From Halomonas sp. KAO (GTDB lineage Bacteria > Pseudomonadota > Gammaproteobacteria > Pseudomonadales > Halomonadaceae), in contig NZ_JADNRL010000010.1 in assembly GCF_015595025.1 (NCBI RefSeq), positions 28,144 to 92,143 of the forward strand: DNA of 64,000 nt. The letters are read 5' to 3'. The notes below the pieces were generated by a model. The model had not been told where the DNA came from. It was given only the letters and a program-made list of their open reading frames with translations, and ran no database searches. The position numbers and the translations under genes are program-made. Below, piece by piece: positions 37,496 through 47,001 of this stretch (position 1 is its first letter; each line of letters opens with the position of its first letter).

Positions 37496-38278
37496 TCAGC
37501 CTCCTTCCGCAAGGCTTTCCCGCACCGCAACAGCAAACTGCATAAAGAATGCGCTCATCACCGCCAGCAAACCTCCGAGTACGGTAGCCAGTACCATGAT
37601 CAATCTGCGCCCGGTTCCTGTGGGCTCCAGGCTCTGTACCGCGGTCTGAGCTACCTGTCCATCCCTTAATTGAGCAATCCGCCCCTCAATCTCGCCCGCG
37701 AGCTTGGCGTATGTGGCAACAAGGTCGGCAGCATTTACACTGGACGACTCTTTGGCAGCCTCAAGAGAGCGTTGGACACTCTCGAGCTGACGCTCCAGAT
37801 CGTCGCGACGCCGGTTGAGTTGAGACTGCTGACCGGCTTTTATCCGCTCCAGAAAAGTCGTGTGCATGGCTTCAACCAGCGCCTCATGTTCCTCAGAGGA
37901 CTTGGAGATGAGGCGGACCAGCAGCGTATCGCTCGGGTTGGACACCGAAACATCAAATGGCAGACGCTCAAGGTCCTCAGCAGAGAGCAATTGACGCGTC
38001 ACCGGCCCCAGATAGAGGTTGGTGACCATGGCCACCACCGTTTCCGGTGGCTCGAGCGCGCCAGATGTCTGTTCCGCAACCTGGTAGATCGACACATACT
38101 CATAGCTGCGCTCCATCATCAACGCGTAAACCAGTGCCGCCAGCACCACGACGGCAAATATCGCCACCATCAGCTTCCAGCGTTTGATAAGGATCTTGGC
38201 TAGATCAACCAAAGAGATTTCATCATCGGCTGGGTAGCGGTAGTTGGCTGACTGCTGGGAAACATCGTGTTTGTTCAT
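37496..38278 (-). CDS. wzz: Chain-length determinant protein (Wzz family)
   Basis: A 260-residue polysaccharide co-polymerase with an N-terminal membrane helix (about 36-56, KLMVAIFAVVVLAALVYAL), a periplasmic coiled-coil region (RRRDDLERQLESVQRSLEAAKE) and a C-terminal helix (about 225-247). It sets the modal number of O-units made by Wzy. It is shorter than E. coli Wzz (about 325). It is the first gene after the ops element and therefore probably the promoter-proximal gene of the locus. Confidence 0.88.
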   Translation of the reverse strand: MNKHDVSQQSANYRYPADDEISLVDLAKILIKRWKLMVAIFAVVVLAALVYALMMERSYEYVSIYQVAEQTSGALEPPETVVAMVTNLYLGPVTRQLLSAEDLERLPFDVSVSNPSDTLLVRLISKSSEEHEALVEAMHTTFLERIKAGQQSQLNRRRDDLERQLESVQRSLEAAKESSSVNAADLVATYAKLAGEIEGRIAQLRDGQVAQTAVQSLEPTGTGRRLIMVLATVLGGLLAVMSAFFMQFAVAVRESLAEGG

Positions 38279-38314
38279 GGATATTGGTGCTTCTAATTAC
38301 GTAAAGGATGCGGG

Positions 38315-38326
38315 CACGCTACCGCC
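38315..38326 (-). promoter_or_regulatory. ops element (RfaH recruitment site) in the wzz leader
   Basis: On the minus strand the leader of wzz reads GGCGGTAGCGTG, an exact match to the ops core of JUMPstart sequences, 37 bases before the wzz ATG. It is embedded in a GC-rich hairpin (CCGCCCGG with CCGGGCGG, 38322-38345), consistent with the pause and hairpin organisation of known ops sites. ops recruits RfaH to the transcribing polymerase and suppresses Rho termination across long surface-polysaccharide operons. Confidence 0.82.
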
Positions 38327-38534
38327 CGGGGATTGCTCCGGGCGGGATCCCATACCCTGTGGCGGCGTAGGTAGCGAGACTAGACGGGCGTTTCGGCGCC
38401 CCAGCTCTGCTACCGTTGTGTCAAGGCACACTATTCTACGGTATGCTGCGGGGATGCTCCATGCCGAACCATCGTTAAAAACGTGCTGGTCGATTCGCTG
38501 GCGCTCCTTTCGGCACAGCGGCATCTATTTGGTC

Positions 38535-39701
38535 TCAGTCGCTGCCAAATAGATCTCGCGTATAGACCTTCTCGGCCACATCGGCCAGCTCATCTGCCAT
38601 GCGGTTACTGAGGATCACATCGGCCTCTGCCTTGAAGGCGTCGAGGTCGCGAAGTACCCGAGAGCCATAGAAGGCCTCCTCCTCGAGCACCGGTTCATAG
38701 ACAATTACCTCGATGCCCTTGGCCTTGAGGCGTTTCATCACCCCCTGCATGGCGCTGGCGCGGAAGTTGTCGGAACCGGATTTCATGATCAGCCGGTAGA
38801 CTCCCACCACGCTTGGCCGGCGCGCCAGCACCTGCTCGGAGATAAAGTCCTTGCGGGTGCGGTTGGCATCCACCACCGCCTTGATCATGTTGCTGGGGAC
38901 GTTTTCATAGTTGGCCAGCAGCTGCTTGGTGTCCTTGGGCAGACAGTAGCCGCCGTAGCCGAAGCTCGGGTTGTTGTAGTGGCTACCGATGCGTGGGTCG
39001 AGCCCCACCCCCTCGATGATCTGGCGGGTATCCAGGCCAAGGGTCTCGGCGTAGGTATCCAGCTCGTTGAAGTAGGCCACCCGCATGGCGAGGAAGGTAT
39101 TGGCGAACAGCTTGATCGCCTCGGCCTCGGTGCTGTTGGTAAACAGCACCGGGACCTCCTCCTTCACCGCGCCCTGGGTCAGCAGCCCCGCAAACGCCTC
39201 GGCGCGACCGGAGCGCTCCCCCACGATGATTCGCGAGGGGTGGAGGTTGTCGTAGAGCGCCCTGCCCTCACGCAGAAACTCCGGCGAGAAGAGCAGGTTC
39301 TTGGTACCGTGGCGGCGGCAGGCGTCGGCGGTGAAGCCCACCGGCACGGTGGACTTGATCACCATCACCGCGGCGGGGTTGATATCGCGCACATCCTGGA
39401 TCACCGCCTCGACGCTCGAGGTGTCGAAGTGGTTGGTGCGCGGGTCGTAGTCGGTGGGCGTGGCGATCAGGACAAAGTCCGCCTCGCGGTAGGCGGCTTC
39501 CTTGTCGAGCGTAGCCGTGAAGGAGAGCGCGCGATTGGCGAGAAACTCGCTGATCTCGGCATCCTCGATGGGCGAGATACCGGCATTAAGGGACTCGACC
39601 TTCTCGGGGACTATATCCAGCGCGACCACGTCGTTGTGCTGGGCCAGCAGCATGGCGTTGGAGAGGCCGACGTAGCCGGTGCCGGCGATGGTAATTTTCA
39701 T
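38535..39701 (-). CDS. ugd: UDP-glucose 6-dehydrogenase
   Basis: A 388-residue enzyme making UDP-glucuronate: [19 protein letters not shown] binds NAD, then [57 protein letters not shown] and [15 protein letters not shown] with the catalytic Cys. AAAGGA precedes ATG 39701. It belongs to the short E. coli-type Ugd class, unlike WbpA nearby. A 256-bp gap with the ops element separates it from wzz, so it may be transcribed from its own promoter. Confidence 0.95.
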   Translation of the reverse strand: MKITIAGTGYVGLSNAMLLAQHNDVVALDIVPEKVESLNAGISPIEDAEISEFLANRALSFTATLDKEAAYREADFVLIATPTDYDPRTNHFDTSSVEAVIQDVRDINPAAVMVIKSTVPVGFTADACRRHGTKNLLFSPEFLREGRALYDNLHPSRIIVGERSGRAEAFAGLLTQGAVKEEVPVLFTNSTEAEAIKLFANTFLAMRVAYFNELDTYAETLGLDTRQIIEGVGLDPRIGSHYNNPSFGYGGYCLPKDTKQLLANYENVPSNMIKAVVDANRTRKDFISEQVLARRPSVVGVYRLIMKSGSDNFRASAMQGVMKRLKAKGIEVIVYEPVLEEEAFYGSRVLRDLDAFKAEADVILSNRMADELADVAEKVYTRDLFGSD

Positions 39702-39747
39702 GGTGATTCCTTTCGGTGCTCGTTACGTCATTGATTGATTCATCGCA

Positions 39748-39867
39748 GAGTGACGCCCAACCGGAGAGGCCTTTGGCCTCCATTCGTCCAGCAGAGCCGA
39801 CCTCCCACAATGAACCCTTGCCTCCCGTCGCAATGCAAAGCCGAAGCGTCGGACCGATCCCTCCTAC
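39748..39867. repeat. Dispersed inverted repeat, ugd-regulator gap
   Basis: Contains the GGAGAGGCCTTTGGCCTCC palindrome, a CAGAGCCGACCTCCCA block, GTCGCAATGCAAAGCCGAAGC and the CCGATCCCTCCTAC end, corresponding to the other full copies but more diverged on the left. Confidence 0.6.
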
Positions 39868-39876
39868 AACAAAGGG

Positions 39877-42800
39877 CTACAAGGCGGTATCCACGGCGCG
39901 GGGCTGGGCGCGGTCGAGCAGGCTATGCCAGCGGGTGAGGATGGGGGCATCGCTGTAGCTGATCTCGGCGAGCAGGCGGCGGAACTCCTGCCGCGCATTG
40001 ATATCGCCGGAATCGACCAGGCTCAGCCAGGCCTCCAGGGCCGTGATCTGCAGATGCAGGTTGCCATCCTTGCGGGCATCGCTCAGGGCCAGCTCGAGCA
40101 GCGCAACAATCTCCTCACGCGGATGACCGAGGCGGTGACGCGCCCGGGCCAGTTGTACGGCGAGCTCAGGCACGAACAGCGTGGAGCGTTCGCGAGCGAG
40201 CACCAGGGCCTGGTCGAGATACTCCTCGACACGGGCATACTCCGCCAGGGCCATGCAGGCGTCGACGTACCATAACGAGGGGCGCGCGTAGTGATCGCGT
40301 CCGGTCAGTTCGGTGAGTTCCTCGAGGGTGGCGTCGACCTGGGCGAGACCGTCACGGTCACCGGCGATGGCGCGCTGCCAGCCAAGTACGCTTCTCGACG
40401 CCATCTGCCATAGCTGCAGGTCGGAGGTTCCGGTCAGCTTGTGGGTCCGTTCGGCACGATCGGCGGCCAGATGCACATGGCCCAGCTGCCGATAGAGATT
40501 GGCGGCATACATCAGTGCCATGGCCAGGCTGCCGGGATGACCGATGCGTTCGGCGAGACGAATCGCCGACTCCACCTGGGCCTCGGCGCGCCGGTAGTCG
40601 CCGCGCAGACAGAGCGCCCAGCCCTGGAAGCAGGCCGCCGCCACCTGAGGGTGATCGGAGAACGGTAGCCACTCGATCATCATCTCGGACTCGAGCGGAT
40701 TGATCTCGTCGAGATGGTCGTAGGCGAGCGGGATGCGTCCCGCCCAGTATTCGCAGCTGGCCTGGGCATACTCGGCGAGGCGTGCATAGCGTGGATCGCC
40801 GATCTTGCGGGCGAGGTCGGCCAGGGTGGCGGCCAGGCGGAAGGCGTCGGCATGGGCGTGGCGCTGGCTGCACCCCACCCACAGCCCCCACTTGACCAGG
40901 AAGGCCTGCTCCAGGTCGACGCTCTCGCCCTCCTCGGACAGCGCCTTGATCAGCTCCCGAGCACGCACAAAGCTCTCGTGGGCGGTGGGCGAGCCGTGCC
41001 CCTCCAGGGCAAAGGCGGCCTGGCCGCGCACCGTCAGCAGGCTGATCTCGCGCTCAGTCTGCCCCTCCACCTGACGCAGGCTGACCAAGCCGAGGTCGGC
41101 CATCTTCAGGGCGGTACGGTTGGCACTGACCTTGAGCGCCTCGCGGGCCGCCAGCTCGTAGTAGCGGGCGCCGCGGGCATAGTGGCCGCTGCGCCGCAGA
41201 TGGGTGGCGAAGTCGCCCGGGTGGCGGCTGATCCATATCGGGAAGCGATCCTCGATCAGCTCGACCACCTGACGGTGGATGGTGGTGCGCACATCCCGAG
41301 GACAGGAGAGATAGGCGGCCTCCTGCAGCAGCTGATGGGTAAACTGGAACTCGCGACCGGTATCGTCACCCTCGGCGGGCTCGATGATCTCCAGATGCCT
41401 CATCTGCTCCAGGGCCCGAGTCAGGCGTTGGCCGTCGAGCTCGCTGCACTCGGCCAGGAAGTCGTAGCGGAAGCGCCGCCCCAGCACGGCGGCGATATGC
41501 GCCACCTCGCGATCGCTATCGAGCTGATCGATACGACTGGCCAGCAGGCCGAGCAGGCCGTGGGGCAGCTCGTCGAGCTGAACGCTGCGCCCCTCGCGGC
41601 GATCCATGTCGACGCGGCGCACGATCTCCTGAAGATAGAGCGGCACGCCGTCGCAGCGCTCGATGACCTGACCGCGCAGGCGTGGGCTGATATGCAGGCG
41701 ATAGCGCCGCGCCAGCTGGGAGAGCAGCCGCGAGGCGTGCATGGCGTCGAGCTTGCCGAGGGTAACCTGCTGGTCCCAGTGCAGCTTGGCGGGCAACCCT
41801 TCGCGGCCGTGGTGACTGGCCACCAGCATAAAGGCGCAGTTGATGGGCAGGCGTGCCTGCAGGCCCGCTAGCACCTTGAGGCTAAGCTCGTCGAGCCACT
41901 GCAGGTCGTCGATCATCAGCACCAGGGTGCGCTCGGCGGCGATCTGGCCGATCAGCCGCTGGACCAGGCCGACCACCAGCTCCACCGACTCGCCGCACTG
42001 GGCGAGATCGCTGCCGACACTCGCTTCCCGGGCGCCCAGCGCCGTCTCGAGCAGCCGGCGGCGCGCCTCGTCGGGTTCGGGCAGAGAGAGCCGCTGGCAC
42101 AGGGCCGTCAGGCTCTCCGCATTCAGGCTCTCGGTATCCTGGCTCTTAATATCCAGTTCATGACCCAGATGCCAGCGCAGCAGCTTGCGGGCCACCCCGT
42201 AGGGCTCCTGTATCGAGAGGCGCGTGGTGGGCTGCCAGCAGATGGTGGCGTCGCGGCTCTGCTCGAGCTGGCGAAAACCGACCAGCAGTGCCGACTTGCC
42301 CATTCCCGAGGGACCGCGCACCAGCACGCTCTGGCGCAGGCCGATGCCGGCTCGGGCCAGGGCGTCGCGCAGCGTGCGCAGCTGGGTCTCACGGCCGACC
42401 AGGCTCGGCGGCAAGGCTTCGCGCCCGCCTTCATTCGCACCAAGAACAATAGCCCTCAGGCGCACCCGGCCATCGCTGGCCACCAGCCGCGCGCTCAACC
42501 GTGGCTGCAGGTCGAGGGCCGGCGGCATGTGCTGGCTGGCCTCCTGGGAGATCACCAGCTCGCTGCCTTCGGCGGCGCTCATCAGCTCCAGGGAGCCCTG
42601 GGTCACCTGACCCAGCGGGTCAACCAGGCGCCGCTCGGGCAGATAGATCACCCGGCCGCTGTTAAGACCCGCGGCAAGCTCGATAAGCGGCGGCTCGCCC
42701 TCACCCGCCCAGTGGCGCGCCGACTCCTCCGGCAGCATGCGCCGGCAGTGTTCATAGAGCGCCACCAGCTCGGCCAGCTGGTGTGCCGGGCCGTGGGTAC

Positions 42801-43818
42801 CGAAGCAGGCCAGCCCCAGCCCGCCGGTGGCACCGGGCAACCAGAACCCCCCCAGATGATGACACTGCTCCTCCAGCCAGCGCATCAGCTCGGACTGCAG
42901 CATCAGATTGGCGCGACTGGAGGAGCGGGTCGAGAGGTCGGCCTTGAGGCGCAGGCGAATGGCCATTACCGAGAGCTGACGCTGCTCGATCTCGTCTTCC
43001 CGCAGCGGCGAGCTGTCGGGGGCGAGGGTGCGCGAGAACCCCAGGCCAGCGGCGGCGCTGGCATCGGCCTGGGCGTCGGACCAGTAGCGAGCCAGCTGCA
43101 GAAAGCCGGCCTCGGGCTGCTGACCGGATAGCGCCAGCAGCTGCAGGTAGGCGTTGTACTGCTCATGGGCCGCGGCCAGCTGACCCTGCTCGGCGAGCTG
43201 GCGTACCAGGCGCTCGTGGAAGGGCCCGTAGCCCGAGAAACGATTGACCAGTGCCTCGAGCAGCGTATCGGGCACGCTATCGAAGCGCTCGAGCCCCGCT
43301 TCGGTGAAGCGAATCACGCGTTGACGCCAGTCGTTGCGCACCTGTACCAGCCAGCGCTGAAACTCGGGGCAGTGGCTGATCTGCAACTCCTCCACCAGGT
43401 CTCCCTGGTAGTGTTCGAGCAGCGCGTCCAGTGTCGAGAGCTCGCGCTCACCCTCGAGCAGCTGCTGGATATCCTGCAGGTCGAGGGTCCAGTGCGAAGG
43501 CAGCTGGAAGGCGATGGTCTGGCGGGAGACGACCAGCACCTCGTCGGCGTGTTCTCCCAGTGACTGACGCAAGCAGTGCAGCGCATGACGCAGGTTGGTG
43601 CGTCCCGACGAGAGCCCCTGGTCGGGCCAGAGCAATTCGGCCAGGGTCGCCCGGCTAACCGGCTGGTGGTGCAGCAACAGGTAGACCAGCAGCGCCTTGA
43701 CCTTGTCGTAGCTGAACTGGGTCAGCGTGTCCTCGCCGAGAGAGAGCGAGAAGTGGCCGAAGAGTGTCAACCGCACCGCGGCAGGGGTATCGGCTGCGTC
43801 GGAAGCATCCCGCATCAT
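39877..43818 (-). CDS. Giant BTAD/SARP-type regulator with degenerate cyclase, AAA ATPase and TPR domains
   Basis: This 1313-residue protein starts with an OmpR-like winged helix (about 15-95: VRLTLFGHFSLSLG, KVKALLVYLLLHH, SRATLAELLWPDQ), then a BTAD helical domain (about 100-250). A region resembling a class III cyclase homology domain (about 280-460) follows, lacking obvious metal-binding Asp residues. An AAA_16/STAND-type ATPase comes next (Walker A GPSGMGKSA near 501, Walker B LVLMIDDLQWLDE near 631), and a long TPR-like tail. Such proteins sense a signal through the C-terminal repeats and activate transcription on ATP binding. The target is unknown; no adjacent gene is an obvious candidate. 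Confidence 0.83.
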   Translation of the reverse strand: MMRDASDAADTPAAVRLTLFGHFSLSLGEDTLTQFSYDKVKALLVYLLLHHQPVSRATLAELLWPDQGLSSGRTNLRHALHCLRQSLGEHADEVLVVSRQTIAFQLPSHWTLDLQDIQQLLEGERELSTLDALLEHYQGDLVEELQISHCPEFQRWLVQVRNDWRQRVIRFTEAGLERFDSVPDTLLEALVNRFSGYGPFHERLVRQLAEQGQLAAAHEQYNAYLQLLALSGQQPEAGFLQLARYWSDAQADASAAAGLGFSRTLAPDSSPLREDEIEQRQLSVMAIRLRLKADLSTRSSSRANLMLQSELMRWLEEQCHHLGGFWLPGATGGLGLACFGTHGPAHQLAELVALYEHCRRMLPEESARHWAGEGEPPLIELAAGLNSGRVIYLPERRLVDPLGQVTQGSLELMSAAEGSELVISQEASQHMPPALDLQPRLSARLVASDGRVRLRAIVLGANEGGREALPPSLVGRETQLRTLRDALARAGIGLRQSVLVRGPSGMGKSALLVGFRQLEQSRDATICWQPTTRLSIQEPYGVARKLLRWHLGHELDIKSQDTESLNAESLTALCQRLSLPEPDEARRRLLETALGAREASVGSDLAQCGESVELVVGLVQRLIGQIAAERTLVLMIDDLQWLDELSLKVLAGLQARLPINCAFMLVASHHGREGLPAKLHWDQQVTLGKLDAMHASRLLSQLARRYRLHISPRLRGQVIERCDGVPLYLQEIVRRVDMDRREGRSVQLDELPHGLLGLLASRIDQLDSDREVAHIAAVLGRRFRYDFLAECSELDGQRLTRALEQMRHLEIIEPAEGDDTGREFQFTHQLLQEAAYLSCPRDVRTTIHRQVVELIEDRFPIWISRHPGDFATHLRRSGHYARGARYYELAAREALKVSANRTALKMADLGLVSLRQVEGQTEREISLLTVRGQAAFALEGHGSPTAHESFVRARELIKALSEEGESVDLEQAFLVKWGLWVGCSQRHAHADAFRLAATLADLARKIGDPRYARLAEYAQASCEYWAGRIPLAYDHLDEINPLESEMMIEWLPFSDHPQVAAACFQGWALCLRGDYRRAEAQVESAIRLAERIGHPGSLAMALMYAANLYRQLGHVHLAADRAERTHKLTGTSDLQLWQMASRSVLGWQRAIAGDRDGLAQVDATLEELTELTGRDHYARPSLWYVDACMALAEYARVEEYLDQALVLARERSTLFVPELAVQLARARHRLGHPREEIVALLELALSDARKDGNLHLQITALEAWLSLVDSGDINARQEFRRLLAEISYSDAPILTRWHSLLDRAQPRAVDTAL

Positions 43819-43850
43819 GGTATTCCTGCGTCCTTGACGGTGAGCCGGGA

Positions 43851-44501
43851 TTAGGCCGGTACACCGCTATGAAAACGAAAGGCCGTATCCGGCTCTTGTA
43901 TCAGCTCGACTTCGCGCTCGGCGAAGAAGGCAATTCGCGGCTCGATCGGGGCATCGCTCAGGTGCCGAGCCAGCATCAGGTAGTCCTCGTAGTGGCGACC
44001 CTCTGACTTAACCAGAGTGCGGTAGAACTTGGCAAGCTCCGCATCGAGGTGAGGTATCAGCCGCGCGAAGCGCTCGCAGCTGCGCGCCTCGATCAGGGCA
44101 CCGATGATCAGGATATCGACCAGCCGCTCGGGGTCATTGGCGCGCACATGGCGACGCAACCCCTCGGCGTAGCGCGAGGCACTCAGATGGCGGTAGGCGA
44201 TGCCGCGGGCCTCCATCAGCTTGACCACCTGCTCGAAGTGCAGCAGCTCCTCGCGGGCCAGCTGGCTCATCTTGGTCAGCAGCAGCGGCTGGTCCACGTA
44301 GCGGTAGAGCAGGCTCATGGCAGTGGAGGCCGCCTTCTTCTCGCACTGGGCGTGGTCGATCAGCAGCAGCTCGGGGTTTTCCAGCGCCCACGCCACCCAG
44401 GCATCGGGGGTGCGGCAGCCAAGGAACGCCAGCAGCTCATCGGAAAGCAGCGCCTCGGCATCGGCCTTTGCGGCGGCAGGCTCGGACAGGGTCTCGGACA
44501 T
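43851..44501 (-). CDS. miaE: tRNA-(ms2io6A)-hydroxylase
   Basis: A 216-residue diiron enzyme that hydroxylates 2-methylthio-N6-isopentenyl-adenosine at tRNA position 37. Carboxylate-bridged diiron ligands are visible as EKKAAS (Glu54), EELLHFE (Glu85, His88), ARSCERF and EGRHYEDY. ATG 44501 (MSETLSEPAAAK) is preferred to the GTG six codons upstream. It is followed closely by the large regulator on the same strand. Confidence 0.9.
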   Translation of the reverse strand: MSETLSEPAAAKADAEALLSDELLAFLGCRTPDAWVAWALENPELLLIDHAQCEKKAASTAMSLLYRYVDQPLLLTKMSQLAREELLHFEQVVKLMEARGIAYRHLSASRYAEGLRRHVRANDPERLVDILIIGALIEARSCERFARLIPHLDAELAKFYRTLVKSEGRHYEDYLMLARHLSDAPIEPRIAFFAEREVELIQEPDTAFRFHSGVPA

Positions 44502-44736
44502 GGTCGGTTCGCGTCTCACCGGGTGAAGATAACGTTAAAACGTTATGGTAGCGCGAAGCGCCCTCGGATAGGAGGGCGTTAGACCTTGGTTGAAAAAATC
44601 GAATTGAAAAAACGGGTGGGAAGATCGGCGTCAGCCCTTGCGACATAAGGTTACGACGACCCCCTCGCTGATATGAGCATGCAGCAGGGATCGGCCCGTC
44701 GCCTCTTCTGCGCATCGCGACGGGTGGCCTCAGGCG

Positions 44737-45648
44737 CTACTCCCCTTCCCGGTAGAGCTTCTGGATGCTGGAGAAGTCGAGGCTGCCGCTGCCCTGGGCA
44801 CTGTGCAGGGCGAAGAGGTTGCGAGCCTGGGAGCCCATGGGCACGGTGGATTTGGAACCCAGCGCGAGCTCCCAGGCGAGCCCGAGATCCTTGGCCATCA
44901 GGTCGGTGAGGAAGCCACCCTGGTAGTCGCGACTGGCGGCAGAGCCTTCCATGACGCCGGGCCAGGGGTTGTAGACGTTGAGTGCCCAGTTGCCGCCGCT
45001 GCTCTGCTTCATGATCTCGGAGAGCACGGCCGGGTCCATGCCGTTCTTGACCCCCAGCGCCAGGGCCTCGGCGGTGCCGCTCATCAGGATACCGAGCAGC
45101 ATGTTGTTGCAGATCTTGGCGACCTGGCCGGCACCGCTCTCGCCTGCATGGAAGATGTTCTTGCCCATGGCCTCGAGCACCGGCCTGGCCTGCTCGAAGC
45201 CTTCGGCGCTGCCGCCGACGATAAAGGTCAGGGCACCCGCCTTGGCACCGCCTACGCCGCCGGAGACCGGAGCGTCGAGCCAGGTCAGGCCATGCTCCCT
45301 GGCGGCGGCGGCCACCTCGCGGGCATCCTCCGGCGAGATGGTGGAGGCGTCGATGATCAGCGGTTTGGTGTTGTCAGCGTCGGTTTCCAGCGCCTCGAGC
45401 AGGCCGGGAGCCCCGTCGCGCCCCAGGTAGAGGCCCTTGACGTGAACGCCGGCGGGCAGCATGGAGATGATAACCTCGGCGCCCTTGGTCGCCGCTTCGG
45501 TGGACTCGGCGCGCCTGGCACCCTCGCTCTCCAGCGCCTGCATGGCGCTCTCGACCAGGTCGAAGACGGTGACGCTGTGGCCGGCCTTGACCAGGTTGCT
45601 GGCCATGGGCGCGCCCATATTGCCGAGGCCGATAAAGGCGATATTCAT
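44737..45648 (-). CDS. mmsB: 3-hydroxyisobutyrate dehydrogenase-like NAD(P) oxidoreductase
   Basis: A 303-residue beta-hydroxyacid dehydrogenase: MNIAFIGLGNMGAPMASNL binds NAD(P), then DAPVSGGVGGAKAGALTFIVGG and the catalytic Lys in GAGQVAKICNNMLLG. In valine catabolism it oxidises 3-hydroxyisobutyrate to methylmalonate semialdehyde. AAGGAA precedes ATG 45648. It is the last gene of the set with the hydrolase and acyl-CoA dehydrogenase, which supports this substrate. Confidence 0.9.
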   Translation of the reverse strand: MNIAFIGLGNMGAPMASNLVKAGHSVTVFDLVESAMQALESEGARRAESTEAATKGAEVIISMLPAGVHVKGLYLGRDGAPGLLEALETDADNTKPLIIDASTISPEDAREVAAAAREHGLTWLDAPVSGGVGGAKAGALTFIVGGSAEGFEQARPVLEAMGKNIFHAGESGAGQVAKICNNMLLGILMSGTAEALALGVKNGMDPAVLSEIMKQSSGGNWALNVYNPWPGVMEGSAASRDYQGGFLTDLMAKDLGLAWELALGSKSTVPMGSQARNLFALHSAQGSGSLDFSSIQKLYREGE

Positions 45649-45702
45649 GGTTAGTTCCTTGTGGTTGTTCAATATATGTTCATTCAATGCAGTAGTGTCT
45701 GA

Positions 45703-45762
45703 GGTTCAACGGCGCCTGACGGCGCCAGTCGCGAGGCAGAGCCTCCCTCCTCCATCATGTTT
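45703..45762. repeat. Partial copy of the dispersed GTAGGAGG repeat
   Basis: GGCGCCTGACGGCGCCAGTCGCGAGGCAGAGCCTCCCTCCTC matches, in pieces, the right half of the family between mmsB and the hydrolase gene. Confidence 0.5.
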
Positions 45763-46916
45763 CACCCCACCCGCTGGCCATGTCCCAAGTCACGCAGCGG
45801 GTGCTCCTCGCTGGTCCAGGGCGATTCGAACATGGCATCGATAAAGGTGGCGGGGACGCTGGCGACGTCGCTGTAGGTCCACCGGGGGTTCTTGTCCTTC
45901 TCGATCAAAAGCGCCCGCACGCCTTCGACGAAGTCGCCGAGGCGGCCACACTGCACCGAGAGCACCAGCTCGTCGCGGAAGGCGTCGGCAAGGCTGGTGT
46001 GGGCGTGGCGCTCGAGCATGCGCCACACCAGATGGGCGCTGATCGGGCAGCCGGCGGCCAGACGCTTGCGGTTGGCGGCGAGCCACTTGTCGTCGCTGTC
46101 ATCGGCCAGGATCCGTGACACGGCGGTCTCGACATCGACGTTGCCGATCAGCGCCTGAATGGTGTCCTGGTGAGGTGATACCTGTCCTTCCGGCGCCTGT
46201 TCACGCGCCTCGAAGCGGTCGATCACGCCCTGTACGGCGGCGCGCCGTGCCTTCGCGCCGCGATCGCCAAAGTCGGCCTCACCCAGCGCCTCGAGCAGCG
46301 ACGCGCGGCGCTCACGGGGGATGAAGTGATCTCCCAGGCCGAGATCCAGGGCATCCCGGGCATTGAGCTGGGCGCCGGTGAGGCCCAGGTAGGCCCCCAC
46401 GCCCGGCGGCATGCGGTTGAGGAACCAGCTGGCGCCGATATCCGGATAGAGCCCGATGGTGATCTCAGGCATGGCGATCAGCGTGGTCTCGGTGACGAGG
46501 CGATGGGACGCCCCGGCCGTCAGGCCCAGGCCGCCGCCCATGACGATGCCATCCGCCCACACCATCACCGGCTTGGGAAAGGTGTGGATGCGGTAGTCGA
46601 GCCGGTACTCCAGGGTGAAGTAGGTCGCCGGCAGCTCGCTGTCGCGACCCGACCCGCGGTTGTCACCCTCCTCATTGAGGGCTCGATAGAGCGCGACCAC
46701 GTCGCCACCGGCGCAGAAGGCCTTCTCGCCACTGCCCTCGATCCATACCGCGACGATATTGCGATCCACCGCCCAGGCCTCGAGCTTGGCATCGAGCTGA
46801 CGCGCCATCTCGAGTGACAGTGAGTTGAGCGAGCGCGGGGCGTTGAGGGTCGCGACGCCGATGCGCCCACCGTCGGCGGTGGGCCGCTCCTCGAAGAGCA
46901 CGGGAAGATCCGTCAT
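45762..46916 (-). CDS. 3-hydroxyisobutyryl-CoA hydrolase (enoyl-CoA hydratase fold)
   Basis: A 384-residue crotonase-superfamily protein with AVWIEGSGEKAFCAGGDVVALY, VMVWADGIVMGGGLGLTAG (oxyanion hole) and MPEITIGLYPDIGASWFLNRM with the hydrolase-type Glu and Asp. The length and the extra C-terminal domain (VWRMLERHAHTSLADAF) separate it from simple hydratases. It frees 3-hydroxyisobutyrate for MmsB next door. Confidence 0.9.
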   Translation of the reverse strand: MTDLPVLFEERPTADGGRIGVATLNAPRSLNSLSLEMARQLDAKLEAWAVDRNIVAVWIEGSGEKAFCAGGDVVALYRALNEEGDNRGSGRDSELPATYFTLEYRLDYRIHTFPKPVMVWADGIVMGGGLGLTAGASHRLVTETTLIAMPEITIGLYPDIGASWFLNRMPPGVGAYLGLTGAQLNARDALDLGLGDHFIPRERRASLLEALGEADFGDRGAKARRAAVQGVIDRFEAREQAPEGQVSPHQDTIQALIGNVDVETAVSRILADDSDDKWLAANRKRLAAGCPISAHLVWRMLERHAHTSLADAFRDELVLSVQCGRLGDFVEGVRALLIEKDKNPRWTYSDVASVPATFIDAMFESPWTSEEHPLRDLGHGQRVG

Positions 46917-47001
46917 CCTGGTCTCCTTATGGCTTTATCCAGGCGAGTTACTGGACTCAGGCGACTTGCCTGATTCAGACAAGGTGGTTTGTTCGGGCGA
47001 G

